Assembly (NCBI GenBank): GCA_002424525.1
Contig: DIKJ01000047.1
Coordinates: forward strand, 11,010 to 26,134
From: Bacteroidales bacterium UBA5621
GTDB lineage: Bacteria; Bacteroidota; Bacteroidia; Bacteroidales; VadinHA17
DNA length: 15,125 bases
Direction: 5' to 3'
Below the pieces are notes generated by a model. The model did not search any database. It saw only the letters and a program-made list of their open reading frames with translations, and was not told the DNA's origin. This document shows positions 1 to 8,700 of the stretch, one piece after another (positions within the stretch are counted from its first letter, which is position 1; the number at the start of each line of letters is the position of its first letter). The translations under genes and the position numbers were made by a program.

Positions 1-1460
1 CGGAAGGATGTTTCAAAGAGCTGGTTGGTATTTATATTAAAGCTTCTGCTGGCTAAGCCGTTTCTGTCCATTCCTACCCAATAACTGTTTTTGTCATAAT
101 ATTGTCCCCTCAGATAATTATTATTCTGCCTCGAATAGAAAGCGTCAACAGATAATCCCTTCACTATCTCATAAGTACCTCTTACTGCCAAAAGAAACAA
201 TCTGTCTTTGCCGTCATTCAGGTTTTGTTCCAGAATCTGAACGGGATTATAATAATCATATAGTACTTGTTGGAAATATCCGTCATAGATCATATATGCT
301 GCATCAGTACTTCTTACAGGAGCTGTAGGATTGTAAACAGAAGCATATCGGAATGCATCAGCAAAACCATATTTAGCTGTCACATCTGTGGCACCCAGGT
401 TAATCTCCAGGGTAAACTTATCATTTAAAGCTTTCTGTGTAAAGTTTATTCTTCCATTTAGTTGCTGACGTCCGGTATTAAGTATAACACCCTTTGAATC
501 AAGGTAATTTATGGATGCCCGGTAACTTGAGTTCCCGGCTCCGCCCGATATGGCAAGATTATGTGTGTGTGAAATGGCAGTTTGAGTAGTTTCTTTGAAC
601 CAGTCAGTAGAGTGACCAAAATCAGTTCCTGCTTCCAGCTCAGCGGAAAGGGCTCTCCATTCAGCTGCTGTCATAACAGGTGTTGTTTTGGCAACCGTTT
701 CAGTAGTAATATAACCATTGTAATCAATAACAGAAGTGCCTTTTTTACCTTTCTTGGTCGTAACAATGATTACCCCGCTGGAACCCCTGGTCCCATAAAT
801 AGCTGCAGCAGAACCATCTTTGAGAACGCTCATTGACTCAATATCGTTTGGATCAACATTCTCAAGAGATGCACCAAGCACGCCGTCAACCACAATTAAT
901 GGTTGTGTGTTGGCCCCAACGGTACTTAATCCCCTCAGTCGTATGTTATAGCCCTCATTTGGATTGCCTCCGGGCCTGCTTAAAGATAATCCGGCAACTT
1001 TACCAACAATCAGCTGTTCAGGACGACTTACATATCCTTTGTTGAACTCATCTGATTTTACATTGGCAATTGAACTGGTAATCTCTTTTTTCCGCTGCTG
1101 GCTGTATCCCGTAACAACGATTTCACCCAGTGCGCTTACAGTTGGTGCAAGTTCAACGTTGATCGTTGCCTGGCTGCCAACAGCAATCTCCTGAGGAGTG
1201 TAACCAATGAATGAATAAACCAGGACTGCTTCGGGGCCGGGAACAGTGATGCTGTATTCCCCGTTCATATCAGTCTGCATCCCGGTTGTTGTACCCTTGA
1301 CCACAACATTGACTCCCGGGAGTGGTCCTTCTAATTCAGAAGTCACCGTTCCTCGAACCGTTCTTTGCTGGGCGTAGGTTAAAGTGACTGCGAAGCCGAA
1401 CAGGAGAAGAGATATTATACTCCTTCTCCAGAAAAGCGCAATTTTTTGCAAGGTTCTCAT
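1..1460 (-). CDS. SusC/RagA-family TonB-dependent outer-membrane receptor, C-terminal part cut by window edge
   Basis: Open from an ATG at 1460 to the left edge with no stop (486 complete codons), so the 3' end is missing. Residues 1-30 form a Sec signal peptide (basic MRTLQKIALFWRR, hydrophobic IISLLLFGFAV, cleavage after TYA). Residues 33-107 are a carboxypeptidase-regulatory-like beta-sandwich (PGVNVVVKGTTTGMQTDMNG, YSFIGYTPQEI). Residues 112-135 carry the SusC signature EIVVTGYSQQRKKEITSSI. The plug follows from about 145, with IRLRG, VVDGV and the family motif SVLKDGSAAAIYGTRGSSGV at 211-230. The remainder is the start of the beta-barrel. In this family the protein imports SusD-bound ligands with TonB energy. 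It lies 229 bp downstream of the FG-GAP lipoprotein on the same strand, so co-transcription is possible. No partner SusD is visible; it would be expected beyond the left edge. The ligand cannot be inferred. Confidence 0.95.
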   Translation of the reverse strand, partial: MRTLQKIALFWRRSIISLLLFGFAVTLTYAQQRTVRGTVTSELEGPLPGVNVVVKGTTTGMQTDMNGEYSITVPGPEAVLVYSFIGYTPQEIAVGSQATINVELAPTVSALGEIVVTGYSQQRKKEITSSIANVKSDEFNKGYVSRPEQLIVGKVAGLSLSRPGGNPNEGYNIRLRGLSTVGANTQPLIVVDGVLGASLENVDPNDIESMSVLKDGSAAAIYGTRGSSGVIIVTTKKGKKGTSVIDYNGYITTETVAKTTPVMTAAEWRALSAELEAGTDFGHSTDWFKETTQTAISHTHNLAISGGAGNSSYRASINYLDSKGVILNTGRQQLNGRINFTQKALNDKFTLEINLGATDVTAKYGFADAFRYASVYNPTAPVRSTDAAYMIYDGYFQQVLYDYYNPVQILEQNLNDGKDRLFLLAVRGTYEIVKGLSVDAFYSRQNNNYLRGQYYDKNSYWVGMDRNGLASRSFNINTNQLFETSF

Positions 1461-1594
1461 AATAGAGGCAATTAAGTTAGTTAATTGTTGGATGTGACAA
1501 TAATATGGTGTTTAGACAATTCGGCAAACATATTTTTCGGGAAATCCAGGTTATAGAATAGCACTTATTATTAAAAGGTTAGGGTTAGTAATCC

Positions 1595-1602
1595 CAAAGA
1601 TA
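1595..1602 (-). promoter_or_regulatory. Candidate Bacteroidota -7 element for the left susC
   Basis: The minus strand reads TATCTTTG, an exact match to the Bacteroidota -7 consensus TAnnTTTG. It would give a leader of about 130 nt, close to that proposed for the right-hand susC. No TTG was found at the expected -33 spacing. A second exact match, TATGTTTG at 1532-1525 on the minus strand, would give a leader of about 60 nt and also lacks a -33 TTG. Either could be used, or transcription may read through from the upstream lipoprotein gene. Confidence 0.35.
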
Positions 1603-1689
1603 AAACAATTATTTAAATATTTTAATTGATTTTTAATTTTTTTTTAAGTAAAATTTAATGTTCAACGGTGATGATATTTTAATAAGGTG

Positions 1690-4600
1690 CTAGAATTCGA
1701 ATATTTGCAGATCCCCGTTGTTTAAACCAACTACCAGGTAATGTTTACCCAATACCTTAATAGGGATTATCCTCCTCGCATCCCCTTTTATCTTCAGACC
1801 GCTTTCATCCGGCATTAAAGGCTTAAAGGTATGACCCGGACCTGCAGGAATATACCAGCCATAACTTGCATCATAACGACCCATCGAGGGTCTTGCGTAA
1901 TAATCGTTCCCAACCAGGACGAGGTCCATCTTTCCATTCCTGTTAAAATCACGGACCAGAATATCGCGAACCTTTGAAAACTGTGCTGGTGTCGGAAGCG
2001 GATTAATTTCAAAAGTCCCGTTGCCGTTATTAATGAAAAGGCAGGTTTCAAAGAGTTCTGCTCTCTTTAAAGTGGATTGACTGATTGCATTTTTATCAAA
2101 GATATCCATAACCGTCTTACCGCCAAAATCAGAATACCTGGTATACTTTTTTCCTAAACCAGGCATCTGAATGGTCAGCTCATCAAGAGAAGCTACCGGG
2201 TAACTGATGCTGTTCCGATAGGAACAGATCACCTGATCAAGTGATCCATTAATGTCAAAATCATTCAGATACATCTCCACCGGTTCCATAACTGAAGCCT
2301 TAAGCATCGAATTAAGCCCCAGGTTCCCGCCTATCAGGTCCAGATCTCCGTCACTGTCGATATCAGCAACCACTATACAATTCCACCAGCCAGATGTTTC
2401 ACCAAGCCCTGCCGTGGTGGTAGCATCTGTAAAATGGCCATTGTCATTCCTGTATATGTTTACCTTCATCCACTCTCCTGTTATTACCAGATCCGGATCA
2501 CCATCCTGATCATAATCCATCCACCTCGCGTCAGTCACCATGCCAATACTCTTAAATGCGCTTATCCTGTCATCTGTGACTACCTTAAAATTTCCTTTTC
2601 CATCGTTTTCAAGAAGAAACTGATCAGGTGATAAACCATAGGCACCTGGTACTGATCTGGATCCCACAAACAAATCGATATCGCCATCTCCGTCGAAGTC
2701 ACAAGGCCTCACAACGGAACCATTGTAAGCCATAAACGGCAAATCAGCCCTGGTAAACACTCCTTTTCCATCGTTTATCAGCAGCAAATCGGCAAGAAGA
2801 GGATTTCCAACCGGCATTTCATTACCGCCACGTACAATATAGAGATCCATATCACCATCATTATCAGCGTCAAAGAAGCATGCATCCACATCTTCAGCGA
2901 AACTATCAATTATAAAATGAGGTATATCCAAATGTTTGAAAGATCCGTCACTTCTTTGTATAAATATTCTTGAAGGCTGACCTTTGGCTCCACCGACAAA
3001 CAGATCGTCCAGGCCGTCGCCATTCACGTCCCCAACTGCAAGGGCCGGACCTTCAGCAGACAAACTATGGGGGATCAGAGACTCACGGTGAAAATCCACG
3101 TAATCATCTTCCTGGTGTCTGAACTCCAATCCGGGAATTTTGGCAGGTGAAAAGAGTTTTATCTTTTCATTCTCCTGATTATCTGATGTTATTCCCGCTG
3201 CGGCATTTTTCATTTCCAGAGTTATTATCTGGTCAGCCTCGACATTCTTTATTGTTTGAACTGACAGGTCGGGCCAACGCACAACAATTGAATCGATTAC
3301 ACTTACCGGCCCCAATCCGAAATGTAATGCATCGGAGATGGAGGACAAAAAGCCTCTTGTCGGGAATTGCTCGGAAACCTGTATCTGACCGTCATAGTAA
3401 AGAGTTACACGGGCCCCTATTCCCCGGGTATTCATTCCTTGTCCTTTTAATGCCACAGATAAAAAATGGTTCTCAAGCAGTGTTTCCGCATTATTCCTGT
3501 AGATATATGCCTTGTCATTGATATTGTTGACAATCAGATCAAGGTCTCCGTCATTATCGAGATCAGCATAAACGGCCCCGTTTGAATAAGACCGGGTCTT
3601 AAAACCCCATTCTCCGGCCATATTGGTAAATGTGAGATCGCCGTTATTCTTATACATGTAATTGAAGTACGGATAGAGCGGCATTTTCTCGTACAGGACC
3701 CTGTCCGGAGCATCTTTGTTACTCTTTAAGGTAAAAAAGCTGTTATCCACTAAAAACTTAACATAATCCAGATCATTGGCTCTTCTGTAGATTCCGTTCG
3801 TAATAAAAAGATCTTTCCAACCGTCATTGTCCACATCACAAAACAATGGCGACCAGCTCCAGTCAGTTGAGTAAACCCCGGCCAGTAATCCAATCTCACT
3901 GAACATATCGCCACCAAGATTAAGTTGCAGGGTATTGCGTACAAACTGGGAACCATAGCCGAATTGCAGCTTCAGCATGAATAGCTCATAATCATCTTCC
4001 CCTCCTGATTGTTTCCTGATCTTTTCCTCCTCGGGAATCATATCTAAAACAATTATGTCCAAAAGGCCATCGTTGTTGATATCACCAACATCATTACCCA
4101 TAGAAGATCTGCTTGTATGCTGAATTAATTCAGCCAATCGCTCTGAAAAAGTACCATTGCCATTATTAATGTACAAATAATCATCTTCGTGAAAATCATT
4201 CGATATATAAATATCGGGCCAGCCGTCGTTGTTAATGTCACTTATATTAACACCCAGACCGTAGCCAATCTGGCTGTTGTGGATACCTGCCTGAGATGTG
4301 ACATCAGTAAAAAACCGCCTCCCATCTACCTCATCATTCCTGTATAGCCTGTCACCTGCCAGGGGATCATGATCATATCGCAGGGATACGGGACCATAAC
4401 TGCGGGCAGTATGAACCGAATGGTTAAGAAGGTACATATCAAGGTCCCCATCCATATCATAGTCAAAAAATGCTGCCTGATGAGAAAAGCCCTGAAAATC
4501 AAGCCCGTATTTCTGTGCCTCCTCTTTAAATGTAAGGTCCCCCTGATTTATGAACAACTGGTTTCTTCCATGAAGAACCTTATATTTCCCGACCTGGCAA

Positions 4601-4992
4601 ACATAAATATCCAAAAAACCATCACCATTTACATCAGCCATAGTAACACCGGTCTTCCAATCACCTGTTCCTGCCACGCCGGCTTTTTTGGTGATGTCCT
4701 CGAACTTAAAATTCCCCTTGTTAAGGTATAGTTTATTGGAATTTTGATTTGAGGTGAAATACAAATCAATCAGGCCATCGTTATTGATGTCTCCGGCGGC
4801 AACGCCTGCACCGTTATTGAAGTAAAGATATTGTATGATATTAAATTGCTCGTTTTCTTTTAATTGATTTGCGAAATCAACTTTCGTTATGGCTGGGGAC
4901 AACAACGTAAACAATTCATCCTTTTCTTTCACTCCGGGTTTACAGGAAAAAATCAGTAGAAGTATAACTAAAACATGAATTGAACTTTTCAT
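1690..4992 (-). CDS. FG-GAP/VCBS-repeat lipoprotein with central ASPIC/UnbV domain
   Basis: The product is 1100 residues. It begins with a lipoprotein signal peptide (hydrophobic VLVILLLIFS, lipobox cysteine at residue 17, then KPGVKEKDE), so it should be lipid-anchored, probably on the cell surface. Seven Asp-rich calcium-binding FG-GAP loops lie in the first half (DINNDGLIDLYF, DVNGDGFLDIYV, DYDMDGDLDMYL, DINNDGWPDIYI, DINNDGLLDIIV, DVDNDGWKDLFI, DLDNDGDLDLIV). An ASPIC/UnbV domain follows at about 510-595 (GIGARV, HFGLG, VVRWPDLSVQTIKNVEADQIITL). A second set of loops comes after it (DVNGDGLDDLFV, DADNDGDMDLYI, DFDGDGDIDLFV, DYDQDGDPDLVI, DIDSDGDLDLIG, DFNRNGKMDLVL). Two beta-propellers flanking UnbV is a layout known from Bacteroidota proteins of about 1100 residues often found near SusC/SusD. 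The role is not established; ligand capture or adhesion is an inference. The ATG at 4992 is well placed before the signal peptide. Confidence 0.93.
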   Translation of the reverse strand: MKSSIHVLVILLLIFSCKPGVKEKDELFTLLSPAITKVDFANQLKENEQFNIIQYLYFNNGAGVAAGDINNDGLIDLYFTSNQNSNKLYLNKGNFKFEDITKKAGVAGTGDWKTGVTMADVNGDGFLDIYVCQVGKYKVLHGRNQLFINQGDLTFKEEAQKYGLDFQGFSHQAAFFDYDMDGDLDMYLLNHSVHTARSYGPVSLRYDHDPLAGDRLYRNDEVDGRRFFTDVTSQAGIHNSQIGYGLGVNISDINNDGWPDIYISNDFHEDDYLYINNGNGTFSERLAELIQHTSRSSMGNDVGDINNDGLLDIIVLDMIPEEEKIRKQSGGEDDYELFMLKLQFGYGSQFVRNTLQLNLGGDMFSEIGLLAGVYSTDWSWSPLFCDVDNDGWKDLFITNGIYRRANDLDYVKFLVDNSFFTLKSNKDAPDRVLYEKMPLYPYFNYMYKNNGDLTFTNMAGEWGFKTRSYSNGAVYADLDNDGDLDLIVNNINDKAYIYRNNAETLLENHFLSVALKGQGMNTRGIGARVTLYYDGQIQVSEQFPTRGFLSSISDALHFGLGPVSVIDSIVVRWPDLSVQTIKNVEADQIITLEMKNAAAGITSDNQENEKIKLFSPAKIPGLEFRHQEDDYVDFHRESLIPHSLSAEGPALAVGDVNGDGLDDLFVGGAKGQPSRIFIQRSDGSFKHLDIPHFIIDSFAEDVDACFFDADNDGDMDLYIVRGGNEMPVGNPLLADLLLINDGKGVFTRADLPFMAYNGSVVRPCDFDGDGDIDLFVGSRSVPGAYGLSPDQFLLENDGKGNFKVVTDDRISAFKSIGMVTDARWMDYDQDGDPDLVITGEWMKVNIYRNDNGHFTDATTTAGLGETSGWWNCIVVADIDSDGDLDLIGGNLGLNSMLKASVMEPVEMYLNDFDINGSLDQVICSYRNSISYPVASLDELTIQMPGLGKKYTRYSDFGGKTVMDIFDKNAISQSTLKRAELFETCLFINNGNGTFEINPLPTPAQFSKVRDILVRDFNRNGKMDLVLVGNDYYARPSMGRYDASYGWYIPAGPGHTFKPLMPDESGLKIKGDARRIIPIKVLGKHYLVVGLNNGDLQIFEF

Positions 4993-5092
4993 GTGAGAAT
5001 AATTATAGTATATTGTTGAAAATTAGGTGGTTCACATGGAACCCACATGAATTTATATTTTTTCATGTTTGTTTGTGATTTTGTACCATGTG
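4990..5092. promoter_or_regulatory. Cluster of four CATGTGRR-type sites, possible operator
   Basis: The hexamer CATGTG or its complement occurs at 4990-4995 (+), 5033-5038 (-), 5044-5049 (-) and 5087-5092 (+). Read in the CATGTG direction, the following bases are AGAA, AACC, GGTTCC and GGTTTC, so all fit CATGTGRR. Start-to-start spacings are 43, 11 and 43 bp, close to whole helical turns, and the sites are evenly spaced about position 5041. The first site overlaps the start codon of the lipoprotein gene. The regulator is unknown and a chance pattern has not been excluded. Confidence 0.35.
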
Positions 5093-5181
5093 GGTTTCAT
5101 TCGAAACTAGCTTTGTTATAATATTGTATATTAAGTTGTTCGATTGGAACCTTCATGATTTTAATTATGCTTTCAATCAAC

Positions 5182-5241
5182 CAGCAACTTTTACCCGCCG
5201 AAGCCTCGGCGAAGGCGGGCAGCAACTAGTAACTGGCAACT
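5182..5241. repeat. Intergenic repeat: GC-rich palindrome embedded in an AGCAACT-type tract
   Basis: A 26-bp GC-rich segment at 5194-5219 starts CCCGCC and ends GGCGGG. It also holds overlapping inner inverted repeats (CCGA/TCGG and GCCT/AGGC). It is flanked by the direct repeat CAGCAACT (5182-5189 and 5220-5227), and the right side continues as degenerate AACT units to 5241. The GC content stands out sharply from the AT-rich surroundings. From general familiarity, near-identical palindromes are scattered through intergenic DNA of many Bacteroidota genomes, so this is probably a dispersed REP-like element. The AACT tract recurs at 13657-13677. Confidence 0.6.
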
Positions 5242-5331
5242 TAGATTATATACTATTTTTTTGGTGCCGTTGTTTAAAACAAATATACTGTTTGGTTTTC
5301 TAAAAACCTAATCACCATTGGGCCGTTTGTG

Positions 5332-5510
5332 ATGAATACAAATGAGGAAATCAGGCAGGTTTACAATGACTATTACATCGAAAAATTCGGGCATCCCGAG
5401 TTGAACAGATTGAGATACAATGGGGTGACGGGGAAAAGGAAGTCTGGTATGATATTGACGCTGACCGTTACCTGACTGTTATTAAAGGCTGTGGTATAGA
5501 TGCAAGGTAA
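5332..5510 (+). pseudogene. Decayed UnbV-like C-terminal remnant, probable frameshift
   Basis: Two overlapping short frames look like pieces of one former gene. The first opens at an ATG at 5332 and includes NEEIRQVYNDYYIEKFGHPEL before losing sense. The second is open from 5370 to a TAA at 5508-5510 and reads EQIEIQWGDG, then EKEVWYDIDADRYLTVIKG. The second resembles the end of an ASPIC/UnbV domain; the intact lipoprotein in this window has IDSIVVRWPDLSVQTIKNVE followed by ADQIITL. The FG at the end of the first frame falls near where the family has FGLG, which fits a frameshift around 5400. No beta-propeller part precedes it, so most of the gene would be deleted. The similarity is short (about 30 residues) and judged by eye. 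An unrelated small gene is possible. Confidence 0.4.
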
Positions 5511-5596
5511 ATGTACATGCAATTGCCAGGTGCTGGTTCAAAAGCAATTTTGAGAGCACCCATAAATACGGTTTTTAAATAAATTTTTAAGAGGGT

Positions 5597-5627
5597 TTTG
5601 TTTTTTAATTCTTTTAATATATCTTTC
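5597..5627 (+). promoter_or_regulatory. Candidate Bacteroidota promoter for the susC-susD unit
   Basis: TTTG at 5597-5600 (-33 element) is followed after exactly 19 bp by TATCTTTC at 5620-5627, seven of eight matches to TAnnTTTG. Both sequence and spacing fit the Bacteroidota housekeeping promoter. Transcription would start near 5634, leaving a leader of about 135 nt before susC that contains two perfect inverted repeats. Confidence 0.5.
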
Positions 5628-5684
5628 AAACCCAATTCTTACTTAAACCTAGACCGCTTGCCTATGAGAAATAAACAGACCTGT

Positions 5685-5702
5685 GGAACATGGATATGTT
5701 CC
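5685..5702 (+). promoter_or_regulatory. Perfect 7-bp inverted repeat in the susC leader
   Basis: GGAACAT and ATGTTCC flank a four-base GGAT spacer. It lies downstream of the predicted start of transcription and 68 bp before the susC start codon. It could be an RNA hairpin in the leader or a dimeric repressor site. It is not followed by a T-run, so it is not an ordinary terminator. Confidence 0.45.
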
Positions 5703-5713
5703 TTTCCAACCTT

Positions 5714-5734
5714 TTATAAAATCATGTTTTATAA
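5714..5734 (+). promoter_or_regulatory. Perfect 8-bp AT-rich inverted repeat in the susC leader
   Basis: TTATAAAA (5714-5721) and TTTTATAA (5727-5734) flank the spacer TCATG. It ends 35 bp before the susC start codon and lies 11 bp after the preceding inverted repeat. An AT-only hairpin is weak as RNA, so a protein-binding site is as likely as a structural role. Confidence 0.4.
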
Positions 5735-5769
5735 CCTTGAATCATTTTTACATTAAAACCTAAATTTTT

Positions 5770-8700
5770 ATGACAAAGAAACTAACCAATTTTGTTCCAT
5801 TGCTCTTGCATTTTAAAAAAATCAGGATAGTAATGGGACTCATGGCTGTTCTGTTTTTATCGGGCTCTGTCAATATCTATGCCGTTTCATTTCAGCAGGA
5901 TGACAAAGCCGGATCAATGAACAGTGAGAAAGACCCGGAATTGCTTGCATCTGTTACAATTCAAACGGGTTCCGGCAGTCAGCTTATTGACCTTTCTGAA
6001 GGAATAACCCCGGAAGAGGATCAGCAAAGAACTATCAGCGGAACTATTACTGATTCTCAAGGGGATCCTATACCCGGAGTAAATATCATTGAAAAAGGGA
6101 CAGTTAACGGGACAATGTCAGGCGCCGATGGAAAGTATTTTCTGAGTGTTGCCTCTGCAAGCTCAGTCCTGGTATTTTCATTCGTCGGTTACACTCCACA
6201 GGAGGTCATTGCCGGATCCCAGACGACGATTAATGTCTCCCTGATTGAGAGTGCAACCGCACTTGATGAGATAGTGGTTGTAGGCTACGGAACCCAGCAA
6301 AGGAGGTCGATATCCGGTTCAGTCACAAATGTTTCTGAAAAAAGCTTTAATGCCGGTATTACAAGAACCGCCGCTGATTTTATACAGGGAAAAGTTGCAG
6401 GATTGACCATCACAACCTCAACCGGTGATGTTACTGCTTCTCAATCAATGAGATTAAGGGGTACATCATCATTAACAGGCAGCAGTGAACCATTTGTTGT
6501 AATCGATGGCGTTCCCGGATTAAGCCTGAATTCAGTTGCTCCGCAGGATATAGAATCGATCAGCGTCCTGAAGGATGCCTCAGCTGCAGCCATCTATGGT
6601 TCACGGTCAGCCAGCGGTGTAATTCTGATCACCACAAAAAGGGGAACCCAGCAAAGAACCTCAGTCGAATATAATGTATATGGCGCTGTTGACGTACTAA
6701 GCAATAAGCCGGATGTTCTGACTGCCGCCGAATACAGGAAATGGGCAAGCGATAACAATGTTAACGTCAGCGTTTTTGATCTGGGAGCCGACACTGACTG
6801 GTTTAATGAGATCAGCCGAACAGGAGTCAGCCAGAATCATGATTTATCAATCTCAGGATCAGGAACGAACAATAGTTACAGGGTTTCCATTTCATACCTG
6901 GACCAGGAGGGTGTTATGATGGACAACTACCAGACTCGTTTTAATACAAGATTTTCAGTCAATCAGAAGGCTTTGGATAATCGGCTGGACTTAACGCTGT
7001 CGGGTGGTCTCAACCAGAGGGACTATCAGGCTACCGCGACAGGTAATTTTGTCCTGGCCTACAATGTGGTGCCTACAATCCCGGTAAAATTTGCTGACGG
7101 AACATGGTGGGACTCTGATGAATATGACCAGGGAAATCCTGTCAGGAATATGACCTACAACATGGCTCCCCGAAAAACAGGATTGATATATGTAAATGGA
7201 AAAGCAACCCTGACAATTACAAAAGGTTTGTCCGCGGGAGTAAATTTCTACAAGGAACGCAATTCGTTCGATGCCGCAAATTACACAGATTCACGGACCC
7301 GTTATGGAAGGGCAGCCAACGGAACCGCATCGCGCTCATTCTCAACCAGTGATAAAAACCTGATTGAAACTACTGTTAATTATGCCAGAAAGTTCGGAGC
7401 ACATGATTTAGGCTTGCTGGGGGGGTATTCATGGGAAGATAATAAATACCAGACAGCTTCTGCACAAAACCGGTATTTTGTAACGAACCTTTTTGGTTAT
7501 AATAATCTCGGCGCCGGTGAAGGGCTTCTTGCCGGTGATGTATCCTCAAGTGCAAGCATGGATAGACTTATTTCGTTTTTTGGAAGAATAAATTATTCAT
7601 TTTTACAGCGTTATATTCTGTCTGCAACAATACGCAGGGACGGATCGTCTAAATTCGGTAAAGACCATAAATGGGGAACATTCCCATCTGTTTCAGCAGC
7701 CTGGAGATTATCTGACGAACCATTTATGCAGGGATTATCAGGTACTTTTGATGATTTGAAATTGCGTGTTGGATATGGTGTCTCGGGTAATCAGAGTGGT
7801 TTGTCACCTTATCAGTCGTTGTCGCTTTATGGGTCTTCCGGGTTATATTATGATAACGGAAGATGGCAAACAGCTTACGCGGTTAACCAGAATGCAAATC
7901 CCGATTTGAGATGGGAGTCGACATCGATGTTTAACGTGGGGGTCGATTTCAGTATTCTCAATGCCAGAATTAATGGGACAATTGAATATTACGATAAAAT
8001 TACCAACGACCTGCTGTACAATTATCCGGTACCTGTACCACCTTATATGTATCCATCAATGACAGCAAATGTCGGATCGATGTCAAACAAAGGGGTTGAA
8101 CTTACACTGACGGGAGATGTCATCAGAAAATCCGACTTAAGATGGACGATATCGTTAAATGCTGCACATAATGATAATAAGATTATTTCACTTTCAAATG
8201 AGGAATTTACTACTTCGGTAATAAAGACCGGGAACGCATGGGTCAGAGGAGGCTCGGCTAATACAACTCATATTATTCAGGAAGGGTATCAGGTAGGTCA
8301 GTTTTTTGGTCCGCTGTGCACGGGAATTGATGCAAACGGGTTGTATATTATAGATGATATGGTAGATGGAAAGCCAGGCGTGACAATTGATGACTATACT
8401 TATATTGGAAAGGCACAGCCTCTGTTAACCTATGGAATCAGCAACAATATCTCCTATAAGAATTGGGAGTTAAACTTCTTTTTCCGTGGAGTATATGGCA
8501 ATGATGTTCTCAATTTCTCGAAAATGTCGTATGCCAATTTACAATGGCTGCCAGGTGCCAATGTGCTGAGTGATGCTTTGGTCCTTGGATTAAAGCAGAG
8601 TCCATTTTATAACAGCTTTTATATCGAGGATGGATCCTTTGTCAGATTGGACAATATTACTCTTGCTCATTCACTTTTGCCAAAAAATCTGCTGGGTATT

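Larger units (their letters stand above)
4993..5769. other. Divergent intergenic region, 777 bp, no intact gene
   Basis: This AT-rich spacer separates the leftward lipoprotein gene from the rightward susC. From left to right it holds four CATGTG/CACATG sites (4990-5092), a 12-bp inverted repeat (5038-5049 with 5087-5098, one mismatch), a GC-rich palindrome inside an AGCAACT repeat tract (5182-5241), a decayed UnbV-like reading frame (5332-5510), a repeat shared with 13683-13699 (5523-5539), a promoter candidate (5597-5627), and two inverted repeats in the leader (5685-5734). Open frames elsewhere in it are short, lack family motifs and run through the repeat, so no further gene is called. Confidence 0.8.

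Noticed and set aside
582..1194. Several 70-84-residue plus-strand frames at the left end
   Set aside because: They overlap the minus-strand SusC frame, which has a signal peptide, plug motifs and continuous homology from 1460 to the edge.
5028..5042. GGTTC/GAACC short hairpin
   Set aside because: The 5-bp arms with a 5-base loop are part of the CATGTGRR site cluster and too short to support a separate feature.
5280..5287. TATATTTG on the minus strand as promoter of the FG-GAP lipoprotein gene
   Set aside because: It is an exact -7 match, but it has no -33 TTG at 19-21 bp and would give a leader of about 280 nt containing the GC-rich palindrome. Too weak to call.
5088..5303. 71-residue open frame running through the GC-rich repeat (contains RRSLGEGG)
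   Set aside because: The only recognisable part is the translated palindrome. The rest has no domain, signal or coding bias. It is a by-product of the repeat.
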